This document shows, in pieces, positions 18,051 through 26,887 of a DNA stretch of 64,000 bases (position 1 is its first letter; each line of letters begins with the position of its first letter). The stretch lies in assembly GCF_039522935.1 (NCBI RefSeq), contig NZ_BAAAEI010000015.1, positions 1 through 64,000 on the forward strand, read 5' to 3'. The DNA comes from Bowmanella denitrificans. Lineage in GTDB: Bacteria > Pseudomonadota > Gammaproteobacteria > Enterobacterales > Alteromonadaceae. The translations under genes were made by a program, and so were the position numbers. The notes beneath the pieces were generated by a model. That model made no database searches, was not told the DNA's origin, and worked only from the letters and a program-made list of their open reading frames with translations.

Positions 18051-18537
18051 TGACGATATGAGATATATTCACACTGTCGTCAGCAGCAGATTCTTGCTCA
18101 GCAACATAACGTCCGTGCATACGCAAACTGAGTTCCTGTAGAAATTTGCTGCGGTTAGCCGGTGAAATCAGCAGCAGGCCCTGATGGGACTCAATGGCCA
18201 GGCGACGCAATGACAACGCCGGTGATGGCATTGACGCGTTACTGGCCTGAACCCGCTGTATGTCTTTATATGGCAAAACAATCCTGGCAAGTCCGCACCG
18301 CACTTCTAATTGCGATTCGCCCAGCAGGTAATAACAAGGCCAGATAAACACCAGGGTAAGAACGATGTGAAACAATGCCAGTACCATGGCTGCGATACCA
18401 ACCAGAGGGCTGTCTGTAACAAACCAACAACCTATCGCAATCAATAGGGTTGGGAAAAACAGCAATACAGGCAGCAGGCCCTTGTCCAGACGAGAGGAGT
18501 AGCGGGAGTTTTTCAAGCTCAATGCCAATGTTTCCAC
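18037..18537 (-). CDS. PH-domain membrane protein, conserved hypothetical
   Basis: The 166-residue protein has two hydrophobic segments (about residues 21-41 and 47-71). A soluble bacterial pleckstrin-homology-like domain follows (LEVRCGLARIVLPYKDIQRVQ to LLISPANRSKFLQELSLR), as in bPH proteins. Function unknown. Its 3' end overlaps the ZIP transporter gene by 14 bases, so the two are likely one transcript. The last 20 residues are acidic with no recognised motif. Confidence 0.7.
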   Translation of the reverse strand: METLALSLKNSRYSSRLDKGLLPVLLFFPTLLIAIGCWFVTDSPLVGIAAMVLALFHIVLTLVFIWPCYYLLGESQLEVRCGLARIVLPYKDIQRVQASNASMPSPALSLRRLAIESHQGLLLISPANRSKFLQELSLRMHGRYVAEQESAADDSVNISHIVNDRI

Positions 18538-18562
18538 CCAGTAAAAACGCGGGCCTTAACCA

Positions 18563-19051
18563 TCAATGATGGTGGTGGCCACCCTCGCCATGCGCATGAC
18601 CATGCTCAATTTCATCGGCCGTGGCTTCGCGTACACCCACCACTTCCAGATCAAATGCCAAGGTCTTACCAGCCAGCGGATGGTTAAGATCTACCGTGGC
18701 CATAAACTTGCCCACTTTCTTGATTTTGACTTGTCGTGCACCATGCTCGGTCTGTACCAGCGCTAACATGCCCGGCGCCCACTTGTCTGCACCAGACAAA
18801 TGTTTCAGCGAAACCCGTTGTTCTGCATCGTCCTGATATTCGCCATAGGCATCTTTGGCTTCAAGGGTAACAGACAGCTTATCGCCCGCACTCTTACCAA
18901 TCAGAGCTTGTTCCAGGGCTGGCATAATATTGTTGTGGCCATGTAGGTAAGCAACCGGATGTTCTTCTTCACGACTGCTATCAACTACTTCACCATCCAA
19001 CTCTTTCACATCATAGTGAAACTGAACCACTGCGTTATCGGCAATTTGCAT
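18563..19051 (-). CDS. slyD: SlyD-like FKBP-type peptidyl-prolyl isomerase
   Basis: The 162-residue protein shows SlyD layout: an FKBP half (VVQFHYDVKELDGEVVD), the inserted flap domain (EYQDDAEQRVSLKHLS), and a second FKBP half (HPLAGKTLAFDLEVVGVRE). A His-rich tail EHGHAHGEGGHHHH is typical of the nickel-binding SlyD C-terminus. It acts as a proline isomerase and chaperone and, in E. coli, supplies nickel to hydrogenase. The tail is shorter than that of E. coli SlyD. E. coli has paralogues (FkpB), so the symbol is likely but not certain. Confidence 0.88.
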   Translation of the reverse strand: MQIADNAVVQFHYDVKELDGEVVDSSREEEHPVAYLHGHNNIMPALEQALIGKSAGDKLSVTLEAKDAYGEYQDDAEQRVSLKHLSGADKWAPGMLALVQTEHGARQVKIKKVGKFMATVDLNHPLAGKTLAFDLEVVGVREATADEIEHGHAHGEGGHHHH

Positions 19052-19247
19052 TTTTAATTCTCAGTTAACGTTTGGGGGCGGCAAAATATCACAGGTCTGA
19101 GCAGCAATGCCACCAAGGCATACGACCTTTGTGCACAGATTTCGATTAACGTCAGCCAAGGCAGGCCGACAGCCAATATCACTTTCGCCCTGCCCTTCCC
19201 TGCACTAAAGTAGCATGCAAGACCTTGTGTTGAAATAAGGAACGTTC

Positions 19248-21113
19248 TTGAACCCGGTTTACCTTATCCATGATGAGACACTTGACCCTGAAACGCTGTT
19301 ATCCGGCGTGGAAGCAAATGTTCAGCCCTTGTTATTCGGCCAGACAGAATTACCGCCGCAAGGGGCCAGGGTTATTCTTTATCTCAATGATGAAAGCATA
19401 AAACTGCTTTGGAATAATGCCAGTGAAAATCAATGGCAATTGGGCATATTACCCCACCCACAGAGTAAACATGCCAGTCGCGCATTCTGCCCGGCTAATG
19501 TGAAACTTACCGACTGCTTCACCAAGTTACTGGAGGCAGAATGCCAAAGCCTGGATACCTTGTCCTGTAATGGCACCCCGGTATTCTCTAATATTATCGT
19601 CGGAGAATTACTGGTCTTTAATTTAAAAGACACGTCTCACGCCTTGTCCCGCTGGCATGCGCTTATCAATATGGTGCGCAAATTCAGGCAACTACAGTTA
19701 CATAGCTATGAACTGGTGACCGCCACCGACCAACGTATCAGTCTGGCACTATTGGGCATGATGGTGTTGGAACAAGGTCGCCGGCCTTGGATGGGGCGGG
19801 GACTGGCTGAAATACTCGACCCGGGTGACCGAAGACTGTCCCTGGTAGCGGTGGCCCCGCGCAGTGTGATGGCCTTTATCGCCCTGATTTTGCGTTTCCT
19901 GTTTCAGGGCCGTATAAATCCCCGCAACCTGCCCGACAGTATCGGCCTGATCAAAACCCGCCGTCTGACATTGAGCGCTGCGGAAGGGATAAATTATCAA
20001 CTGGATGGTCTGGCCATGGGCGCTAAAGAGCTGGTTTGTGAAGTACAGGAGAAACATATCCAGCTTATTAGTCCGCAACTGAAGGAAAAGACCAGCACTT
20101 CCGATATTCGTAAAGATCAGCTCAAGATGGCCCAGCTACCTTGTGGTAGCGCGGTAGCGGAGCTGGCCGACAAGCCGATTCCGTTGTTTCACCACGCCTC
20201 CGAGGATGAGTTTCGCGAACTGTTTCGCAGTCTGAGAGAAAATGCCATCGCTAGTCCGGCCTTTAATGTGTTGATGGTGCTCAGTGTACTGCTGGCGGTA
20301 ACCGGCCTGTTCGCTGACTCTGCACCTGTCATTATCGGCGCGATGATCCTGGCCCCTTTGATGGCACCGATTATTTCCCTGGCCATGGGCCTGGCCAGAG
20401 CCGACAGTGGCTTGTTGCAAAATGCGATTAAAACCCTGTCTGGTGGCATTGTACTGGCCCTGTTTTGTGCCGTGCTGGTAACCTGGCTGATGCCGCTTTC
20501 CACCCTCACTTCAGAAATGCGAGCCCGCCTGACCCCCACATTATTGGACCTGGGTGTTGCGGTTATTTCCGGTATTGCCGGTGCCTATGCCAATGCCAAG
20601 GAAGAAGTGGCCAAGAGCCTGGCAGGTGTTGCCATTGCCGTAGCATTGGTGCCACCGCTATCGGTAGTGGGAATTGGTCTGGGGTGGGGCGATCTGGCGA
20701 TGGCCGGTGGCGCCATGCTGCTGTTTACCACTAACCTGGTGGGTATTGCTCTGTCAGCGGCCTTAACCTTTCTGGTGCTGGGTTTTGCGCCTTTTCATCT
20801 GGCCCGCAAAGGCGTCAGCATTACCTTGCTGTCGCTGGCCATTATCAGCATCCCGCTGTTTTTGTCCTTTCAGAAACTGGTGGAAAAAAACCGTTTGATC
20901 AGGGCCTTGCCACAGGGTCAGGTCACCATACTGGATCACCAGGCAGAACTGAGTATTCAGGAGGTGATCCGCGGTGAACCAACGCTGATATCAGTTAAGT
21001 TAGTCAGCAGTGAACAGTTAGGGACGGCACATGTTGAAGCCCTGAAGCAAAGTATCACTCAACGTCTTGGTCAGGATATCGAGCTGGAGGCAGAAATTCG
21101 CCTTAAAAGGTAG
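19248..21113 (+). CDS. DUF389 (TIGR00341-type) membrane protein
   Basis: The 621-residue protein has a long soluble N-terminal part (to about residue 340). A DUF389 membrane domain with several helices follows (SPAFNVLMVLSVLLAVTGLFADSAPVIIGAMILAPLMAPIISLAMG; GIAGAYANAKEEVAKSLAGVAIAVALVPPLSVVGIGL). The start is a TTG at 19248 with AATAAGGAA upstream. DUF389 membrane proteins are widespread and their function is not established. The stop is 3 bases before the start of the lactate permease, so they form one operon. The N-terminal part contains no domain I recognise. Confidence 0.82.
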   Translation: MNPVYLIHDETLDPETLLSGVEANVQPLLFGQTELPPQGARVILYLNDESIKLLWNNASENQWQLGILPHPQSKHASRAFCPANVKLTDCFTKLLEAECQSLDTLSCNGTPVFSNIIVGELLVFNLKDTSHALSRWHALINMVRKFRQLQLHSYELVTATDQRISLALLGMMVLEQGRRPWMGRGLAEILDPGDRRLSLVAVAPRSVMAFIALILRFLFQGRINPRNLPDSIGLIKTRRLTLSAAEGINYQLDGLAMGAKELVCEVQEKHIQLISPQLKEKTSTSDIRKDQLKMAQLPCGSAVAELADKPIPLFHHASEDEFRELFRSLRENAIASPAFNVLMVLSVLLAVTGLFADSAPVIIGAMILAPLMAPIISLAMGLARADSGLLQNAIKTLSGGIVLALFCAVLVTWLMPLSTLTSEMRARLTPTLLDLGVAVISGIAGAYANAKEEVAKSLAGVAIAVALVPPLSVVGIGLGWGDLAMAGGAMLLFTTNLVGIALSAALTFLVLGFAPFHLARKGVSITLLSLAIISIPLFLSFQKLVEKNRLIRALPQGQVTILDHQAELSIQEVIRGEPTLISVKLVSSEQLGTAHVEALKQSITQRLGQDIELEAEIRLKR

Positions 21114-21116
21114 TCA

Positions 21117-22703
21117 GTGATGAACAGCTTACAACTTATCGCCGCATTGATGCCGGTGTTATCGGTGTTCCTGCTGTTGGTGGTATTGCGTTTGCCCGCT
21201 ACCAAAGCCATGCCATTCAGCCTGCTGATATGCGCTGTGGCAAGTTTTGGTCTGTGGCGAATGTCGCCCACTTATATGCTGGCTGCCACATTGGAAGGCA
21301 TATGCTTGGCATTTTCCATCTTGTGGATATTGCTGGGTGCGCTGTTGTTACTGAACACCCTGCGAGAAACCGGTGCATTGGATGTGATCCGTCAGGGCTT
21401 TGTGCGGCTATCCCCCGACCCCAGAGTACAGTTACTGCTTATTGCCTGGCTTTTCGGTAGTTTTCTGGAAGGGGCGGCCGGATTTGGCACCCCAGCTGCC
21501 ATTTGCGCCCCTTTGCTGGTGGCCGTAGGGTTTCCGCCTTTAGCGGCCGTGGTGCTGGCTCTGGTCGCCGATTCAAGTGCGGTATCCTTTGGCGCGATTG
21601 GCACGCCGGTGGTGGTTGGCCTGCAACAAGGGTTGCAAGCAACAGATGAGCAAGTGCTGCAAATTGCCCTGCAAGCGATTGGCATCGATATTCTGGTGGC
21701 CTCTGTTTTGCCACTGCTGATGTGCGTGATGCTGACCTGTTTCTTTTCCGCTCGCGCCAGTTTGAAAGCCGCATTGGTCATGGCCCCGTTTGCGCTGATT
21801 TGCGGGCTGGCTTTCACCCTGCCGGCTTATCTGGTGGCCTGGTTACTGGGTCCGGAGTTTCCGTCTCTGATAGGCGCAATGGTGGGGTTGCTGCTGGCAA
21901 CGATGTTGATCAGAAAAGGTTGGTTACAGCCTAAAGTCCTCTGGCAAATCAGTGACCAGCCTCAGACATCAGTTCCTTCCGCTCAGACCCGGGTAAGTCT
22001 GATACGTGCCTGGCTACCTTACCTTATTGCTACCAGTCTGCTGGTATTGAGCCGTATCAATGCGTTGCCATTTAAAGCCTATCTGCAGGCACTTGATCTG
22101 AATTGGACAGGAATACTGGGCACTGAACTGTCGGTAAGTTTCCAGCCGCTCTACTTGCCCGGTGGTTTAATGATGCTCGCCACCTTCCTAAGTCTGCGAT
22201 TTTTGCGTGCCGACCAAGGCATGCTTCAGCGGGCGTGGACTGCCAGCCTGCTCAGCCTGAAAGGGGCGGTGATTTCCCTGGGGACGGCTGTACCTATGGT
22301 CAGGTTATTCATTCATTCGGGGCAAAATCAAGCCGGACTGCAAAGTATGCCTCTGGAGCTGGCCAATTTAGCCGCCACTCACCTGGCAGACCACTGGCTG
22401 ATCATTGCGCCCTTTCTTGGCGCACTGGGCTCCTTTATCGCCGGCTCTGCAACCTTCTCTAATCTGATGTTTGCCTCGATGCAGCAAGCTACTGCCGGGC
22501 TAGCGGGGTTGAATCACAACCTGGTTCTGGCGTTGCAGATGCTTGGTGCCAATGCCGGCAATATGATTTGCGTAGTTAATGTGGTGGCAGCGGCCAGTGT
22601 GGTGAAACTAGCTGGTCAGGAAGGACGGGTGATCAGCTTCACGCTGTTTCCCATGTTGTATTATTGCCTGGCTGCGGCCTTTGTCGCTACCTGGCTGGTT
22701 TAG
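21117..22703 (+). CDS. L-lactate permease (LctP family)
   Basis: The 528-residue protein has about 12-14 membrane segments. Characteristic LctP residues appear: FGSFLEGAAGFGTPAAICAPLLVAVGFPP, FGAIGTPVVVGLQ and FIAGSATFSNLMFASMQQATA with GANAGNMICVVNVVAAASVV. The family transports lactate or glycolate with protons. The start can be read as GTG at 21117 or ATG at 21120. Transcription is coupled to the DUF389 gene and ends at a symmetrical terminator shared with the convergent DUF3718 gene. No lactate dehydrogenase gene is adjacent. Confidence 0.92.
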   Translation: MMNSLQLIAALMPVLSVFLLLVVLRLPATKAMPFSLLICAVASFGLWRMSPTYMLAATLEGICLAFSILWILLGALLLLNTLRETGALDVIRQGFVRLSPDPRVQLLLIAWLFGSFLEGAAGFGTPAAICAPLLVAVGFPPLAAVVLALVADSSAVSFGAIGTPVVVGLQQGLQATDEQVLQIALQAIGIDILVASVLPLLMCVMLTCFFSARASLKAALVMAPFALICGLAFTLPAYLVAWLLGPEFPSLIGAMVGLLLATMLIRKGWLQPKVLWQISDQPQTSVPSAQTRVSLIRAWLPYLIATSLLVLSRINALPFKAYLQALDLNWTGILGTELSVSFQPLYLPGGLMMLATFLSLRFLRADQGMLQRAWTASLLSLKGAVISLGTAVPMVRLFIHSGQNQAGLQSMPLELANLAATHLADHWLIIAPFLGALGSFIAGSATFSNLMFASMQQATAGLAGLNHNLVLALQMLGANAGNMICVVNVVAAASVVKLAGQEGRVISFTLFPMLYYCLAAAFVATWLV

Positions 22704-22745
22704 ATCTTTGCCATCGCCAATAAGTGCGACCGCCATGGACATACA

Positions 22746-22767
22746 AAAGCCCGGGAATCCGGGCTTT
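22746..22767. terminator. bidirectional terminator
   Basis: AAAGCCCGG and CCGGGCTTT form a 9-bp perfect stem with a 4-base loop, with T-rich ends on both strands. It separates the convergent lactate permease and DUF3718 genes. Confidence 0.85.
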
Positions 22768-22785
22768 GTTAATTCATTGATGCAA

Positions 22786-23181
22786 TCAGTCGATACGAGC
22801 GATCAGTTCCTGCCCGATAGGGTTGTCCAGATAGCCGTTATTCTGTGCCCAGTCTTTCAGGGCCATGCCATCTTTCTCCACCGTGGTCAGGTCGCTTCTG
22901 CCCATTTTCTTAATCATATAGGTGCCGGTTTCCACCGCGCCGTTTTCCATGGCATAACGAATCAGGCTATTGCCGCCACAGCTGATCCCTGAGTAATAAT
23001 CCCCCAAGCGTAAGCGAAAATCGTCCTGCACATTTTTAAGCTTTTTACGCAGCTCCGACTTATCGTCGTTTTTTACAATAGTGCAGATATTAGCCAATGC
23101 TTCATTAATATCTGCAAAGCTGGCGGGTGAAAAGGTAAAGGCTGATACCGCACCCAACAGAATAAAAGTCGATTTTTTCAT
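22786..23181 (-). CDS. DUF3718 family periplasmic protein
   Basis: The 131-residue protein has a cleavable signal peptide (MKKSTFILLGAVSAFTFSPASFA, cleavage after residue 23). A small domain with two cysteines follows: ANICTIVKNDDKSELRKKLK and GDYYSGISCGGNSLIRYAM, which look like a disulphide-bonded DUF3718 domain found in Alteromonadales. The function is unknown. It lies after the lactate permease, in opposite orientation. Confidence 0.75.
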   Translation of the reverse strand: MKKSTFILLGAVSAFTFSPASFADINEALANICTIVKNDDKSELRKKLKNVQDDFRLRLGDYYSGISCGGNSLIRYAMENGAVETGTYMIKKMGRSDLTTVEKDGMALKDWAQNNGYLDNPIGQELIARID

Positions 23182-23406
23182 GATGTTGCCTCTCTTTTGT
23201 GTCTTGACGCAAACAGGCTAACAAATGAGCAATCGTCAATTACAGACCCTGAACTGGTACGTAAGTATAAGGTTAAATACCTTTGAGCCACTCAGGTATA
23301 AAAGCCAGAGCGCTGCAGCTCAGAAAACACGCGGCCTGGCGCAATTTTGCACAGGCCGTAAAAAATGCCTTTGGAATTCTGCTTTTCCGGATAATTTTTA
23401 TAAAAA

Positions 23407-25077
23407 TCAACGATGGGCGGTTAAAATACGCAGTTTCTCAAGCAAGTCTGCGCCCTCGATTTGCCCTTGCCGCAACCAAATTCTGACGCTGTGGGCCGGC
23501 ACTTCGTCATCTAATACTCCATCGGCAGACAGATCGCGACTTTGTTGGCTGAACTGTTCCTGCCACAACCCGGATTGCAGATATCGGCTGACATGGAACT
23601 TGGCGGGTGTGTCACCTTTATTCAGCAGCACCAGCGCCGTCTGCGCCTGGCCCTGATACTGCAATACCCGGTAAAATGCGGCCTGATCGCCGCCAAAGTC
23701 CAGATTTACCTGCAATCCGCGCTGCAATGCAGGCAAGTTTTTACGTACGTTTGCCACTTGCTTGAGCTGCTGGTGAATAACATGTGTCTTGGCCAGTTCA
23801 ATATTGTCCTGCCCGTAATAGTTGCGGTTGCCCTGATGCTCCACCGTGCCGCGCATATAGCCCATTTCTGAGCCCATATACACCACCGGAATGCCGCGGC
23901 TGGTAAACAGCCAGTTATGGGCATCAATAAATCCCGCATCGCTGGCGTTCATACGCGCCATATCATGGTTGTCATAGAATATGGTCAGCTCATAGGGATT
24001 CTGGTAAGGCCCATGGGTCAGATGCAGATAGTCAAGTAAATCTGCATAGTCACTGCCAGGGGTGGAGAAGGTTTTGCTCATGGCCTGCTGGCCAGGGAAA
24101 TCCAATACGCTGATGCCGCCGTTTTTATCCAACTGGTGCTGCGCAATAAAATTGGCGTTGTAGTCATAGCTTTCGCCAAACATAAACAGTCCGGGATGCC
24201 TGGCGCGAATACGATCGCTGAATTGCTTCCAGAAATGATGCGGTACATGCTTGATGGTATCAATACGCAGCGCTGCTGCACCTTGCTCTAACCAGTAGTC
24301 ATAAGCTTCAACAAAATAATCCACTACCGCTGGATTCTGATCATTCAGATTGGATAATTGCAGTATGTCCCGCTCGGTATGAAAGAACTGGTGTAATGGA
24401 TTGTCCGGGTTCAGTTGCTCGGGCGGCAGATTCTGGTGATCGGCCAGCAACGTGCCGTCGCGGCCATAAATTTCGCCAAATTTTGGCTGATCAACCGGCA
24501 TGTCGAATGAAGGCGAACCATGGTTGGTAACAATATCCAGAATGGTTTTAATACCAAAATTATCACGCAACTGTGCGGTTAATTCTGCATACCCCAGACC
24601 CGATGAGGGATAATGTTCGTCTACCTTAAAAAAGTTTACCCCCCAATAGCCGTGATAGCCTGTTTTACCGCCGTCTTTAAAAGCCCCACCAAAGGTAATA
24701 GGCTCACCTCCGGCAAAGGCCTCATCGGGGTTGTCGACGATAGGTGTCATCCAGATGGCGGTAAAACCCATGTCGCGGATAAAAGCGGCGTTGTTCAGTA
24801 CGCCGCGAAAATCACCGCCCATATAGCCCACATTGGCGACCTGGCCATCCGGCCCAATTAGCGGCAGATTAAAGGTCGGATGCGCACCTCCCTGATCTTC
24901 ATGATTGTTAGACGGGTCGCCATCAACAAAGCGGTCAGTCATCAGAAAGTACACTGACTCGGCGGCAAACGGATGGCGGGTACCGACAAATTCCTCAATG
25001 TCTGCTGATCTGGGTACTTGGTTGGCACAACCGGTGAAGACCAGTAATGCCAGCATTGTCATCGCGGTGGACTTCAT
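23407..25077 (-). CDS. GH13 alpha-amylase-type lipoprotein
   Basis: The 556-residue protein begins with a lipoprotein signal (LLVFTGC, Cys17). The (beta/alpha)8 amylase regions are complete: I DIVTNHG, II ALRIDTIKHVP (nucleophile Asp), III MFGESYD (acid/base Glu), IV FYDNHD. An early conserved FLMTDRFVDGDPSNN is typical of cyclomaltodextrin or neopullulanase-like GH13. It ends with a C-terminal beta domain. It is predicted to face the periplasm or the outer membrane and cut alpha-1,4-glucans. The start overlaps the MFS gene end (ATGA-type, 25074-25077), so both form an operon. Product pattern cannot be inferred. Confidence 0.92.
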   Translation of the reverse strand: MKSTAMTMLALLVFTGCANQVPRSADIEEFVGTRHPFAAESVYFLMTDRFVDGDPSNNHEDQGGAHPTFNLPLIGPDGQVANVGYMGGDFRGVLNNAAFIRDMGFTAIWMTPIVDNPDEAFAGGEPITFGGAFKDGGKTGYHGYWGVNFFKVDEHYPSSGLGYAELTAQLRDNFGIKTILDIVTNHGSPSFDMPVDQPKFGEIYGRDGTLLADHQNLPPEQLNPDNPLHQFFHTERDILQLSNLNDQNPAVVDYFVEAYDYWLEQGAAALRIDTIKHVPHHFWKQFSDRIRARHPGLFMFGESYDYNANFIAQHQLDKNGGISVLDFPGQQAMSKTFSTPGSDYADLLDYLHLTHGPYQNPYELTIFYDNHDMARMNASDAGFIDAHNWLFTSRGIPVVYMGSEMGYMRGTVEHQGNRNYYGQDNIELAKTHVIHQQLKQVANVRKNLPALQRGLQVNLDFGGDQAAFYRVLQYQGQAQTALVLLNKGDTPAKFHVSRYLQSGLWQEQFSQQSRDLSADGVLDDEVPAHSVRIWLRQGQIEGADLLEKLRILTAHR

Positions 25078-26669
25078 ACCGACGGCTCCTGCTGATAATC
25101 AGGCTCTTTAACACGCAGTACCAACAGCCCCGCTAACAACATGCTGCAGCCGCCCACCACCAGCGCATACACCGGCTGGTTGTCGAAAATACGGGTCACC
25201 AGGAAGCCGAGAATACTGGCGGCCAGAATCTGTGGCAGAACAATAAAGTAGTTAAATATGCCCATAAATACGCCCATTTTCCCGGCCGGCAGACTATTAG
25301 ACAAAATGGCATAAGGCACAGCCAGAATAGATGCCCAGGCAAACCCTACCCCAATCATCGGCAGCACCAGCCAATCAGGATCGGTGATAAACAAAAAGGA
25401 GATAAAGCCAAGCCCACCAAGAAACAGGTTCACCATGTGCGCCATGCGCAGGTTGGTGAGTTTCACCAAAATGGGGAGCAGCATAGCGGCAAATATGGTG
25501 GTGCCATTGTAAGTGGCATTTAAGACGCCAACCCAGTCAGCCCCTTGATTATATAGCTGGCTGGTTGGGTCACTGGTGCCAAAATGGTGTGATGTCACTG
25601 CCGCGGTCATATAAGTCCACATGGCAAAGAGCGGAAACCAGGAAAAAAACTGCACAAAAGCCAGTTGTTTCATGGCGGTGGGCATGGCAAACAGATCGTT
25701 CATCACCACGGAAAAACCATTGCTGTGTCGCCCTGTACTTGCCAGCCAACCGGCAACTAGCAGACAAACACCAAACACGGCACAGCCTCCCGCCAGGATC
25801 AGCAGGTTTTTATCCAGCCGCTCGATGTTGCCCTGAATCAGCGCCCAAAGCACCAGCCCGATAACCAGCCAAATCCCGCCTTGCAAATAGCTGCGACTGG
25901 CGGTTCTGACCACCTGTGGCAATGCCTCATAACTCTGCCCTTCGGCCGCTTTGTCTGCGGCTTCAAATGCCTTCAGTTGTTCTGGGCTGTATTCCTTGGT
26001 GGTATATACCGTCCAAAGCACTGCCAGCAGAAAAATCAAACCGCCGGCATAGAAAGAAAAACGCACCGAATCGGGGATGACACCAGCCGCAGCGGTATTG
26101 CTGATACCCAACCAGTTATTCATAACCCAGGGTAATGCCGACGCCACCACCGCACCAACACCAATAAAGAAGCTTTGCATGGCATAACCCATACCACGCT
26201 GATGCTTGGGTAACATATCACCAACAAAGGCCCGGGTGGGCTCCATGGCAATGTTTATAGACGCATCCATAATCCACAGCATGCCCGCAGCCATCCACAA
26301 CACCGGTGAATGAGGCATAACAAACAGCGCGAAACTGGCAAGCAGCGCCCCCAACACAAAGTAAGGGCGACGGCGGCCAAAGCGGGTCCAGGTGTTGTCA
26401 CTCAGATAGCCAATAATGGGCTGCACAATTAAGCCGGTCACCGGTGCTGCCACCCACAAAATGGCCAGATTGTTATAATCGGCGCCCAGGGTTTCAAAGA
26501 TACGGCTGACGTTGGAATTTTGCAGGGCAAAGCCAAACTGGATGCCTAAGAAGCCGAAACACATGTTCCAGATTTGCCAGAAACTCAGATTAGGTTTGGC
26601 GTTGGGAATGACGTGGGTTGGTGCGGGCCCGGCAACAGGTGCGGAAGTCAGAGAACTGGCATTTTGCAT
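25074..26669 (-). CDS. MFS sugar transporter (SLC45/GPH-like maltose/maltodextrin porter)
   Basis: The 531-residue protein has about 12 helices. The helix-2 region contains GYLSDNTWTRFGRRRPYF, the MFS loop 2-3 signature of the sucrose/maltose-type SLC45 branch. The N-terminus FWQIWNMCFGFLGIQFGFALQNSNVSRIFE also fits this branch, as does the later loop QRGMGYAMQSFFIGVGAVVASALP. It is the probable inner-membrane route for the maltodextrins made by the periplasmic GH13 and GH31 enzymes. It has an ATACGTAT operator about 146 bases upstream and is translationally coupled to the downstream GH13 gene. Specificity is inferred from context. Confidence 0.88.
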   Translation of the reverse strand: MQNASSLTSAPVAGPAPTHVIPNAKPNLSFWQIWNMCFGFLGIQFGFALQNSNVSRIFETLGADYNNLAILWVAAPVTGLIVQPIIGYLSDNTWTRFGRRRPYFVLGALLASFALFVMPHSPVLWMAAGMLWIMDASINIAMEPTRAFVGDMLPKHQRGMGYAMQSFFIGVGAVVASALPWVMNNWLGISNTAAAGVIPDSVRFSFYAGGLIFLLAVLWTVYTTKEYSPEQLKAFEAADKAAEGQSYEALPQVVRTASRSYLQGGIWLVIGLVLWALIQGNIERLDKNLLILAGGCAVFGVCLLVAGWLASTGRHSNGFSVVMNDLFAMPTAMKQLAFVQFFSWFPLFAMWTYMTAAVTSHHFGTSDPTSQLYNQGADWVGVLNATYNGTTIFAAMLLPILVKLTNLRMAHMVNLFLGGLGFISFLFITDPDWLVLPMIGVGFAWASILAVPYAILSNSLPAGKMGVFMGIFNYFIVLPQILAASILGFLVTRIFDNQPVYALVVGGCSMLLAGLLVLRVKEPDYQQEPSV

Positions 26670-26808
26670 AGTGCGGCTTCTCGGTTAGTCCTGATAGATC
26701 CTCCATTAGCTTAGGTGAAGTCCAGCCGGAGTGTAATCAGGTTGTAAATATGAGTGAAAGTTTGATGTTACAAAATCAGCGGCTGGGCAAGAAGATAATA
26801 GTTAAATC

Positions 26809-26826
26809 TGCATACGTATTCATGCA
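26809..26826 (-). promoter_or_regulatory. ATACGTAT sugar-regulon operator before the MFS/GH13 operon
   Basis: Read on the minus strand this is TGCATGAATACGTATGCA, containing TGAATACGTATGCA, the 14-mer found at four places in the locus in the same orientation. The pattern TG-N-ATACGTAT-N-CA with a central CG is the form of a LacI-family operator. It lies about 146 bases before the MFS start. Confidence 0.75.
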
Positions 26827-26887
26827 CTAACAATCTACAAACCAGTAAAACTGGCGCTCCTGTCAGCACAGAAGCGCCGATACGATG

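Noticed and set aside
18563..18600. His-rich tail as a possible separate metal-binding gene
   Set aside because: It is in frame with, and the C-terminus of, the SlyD-like protein.
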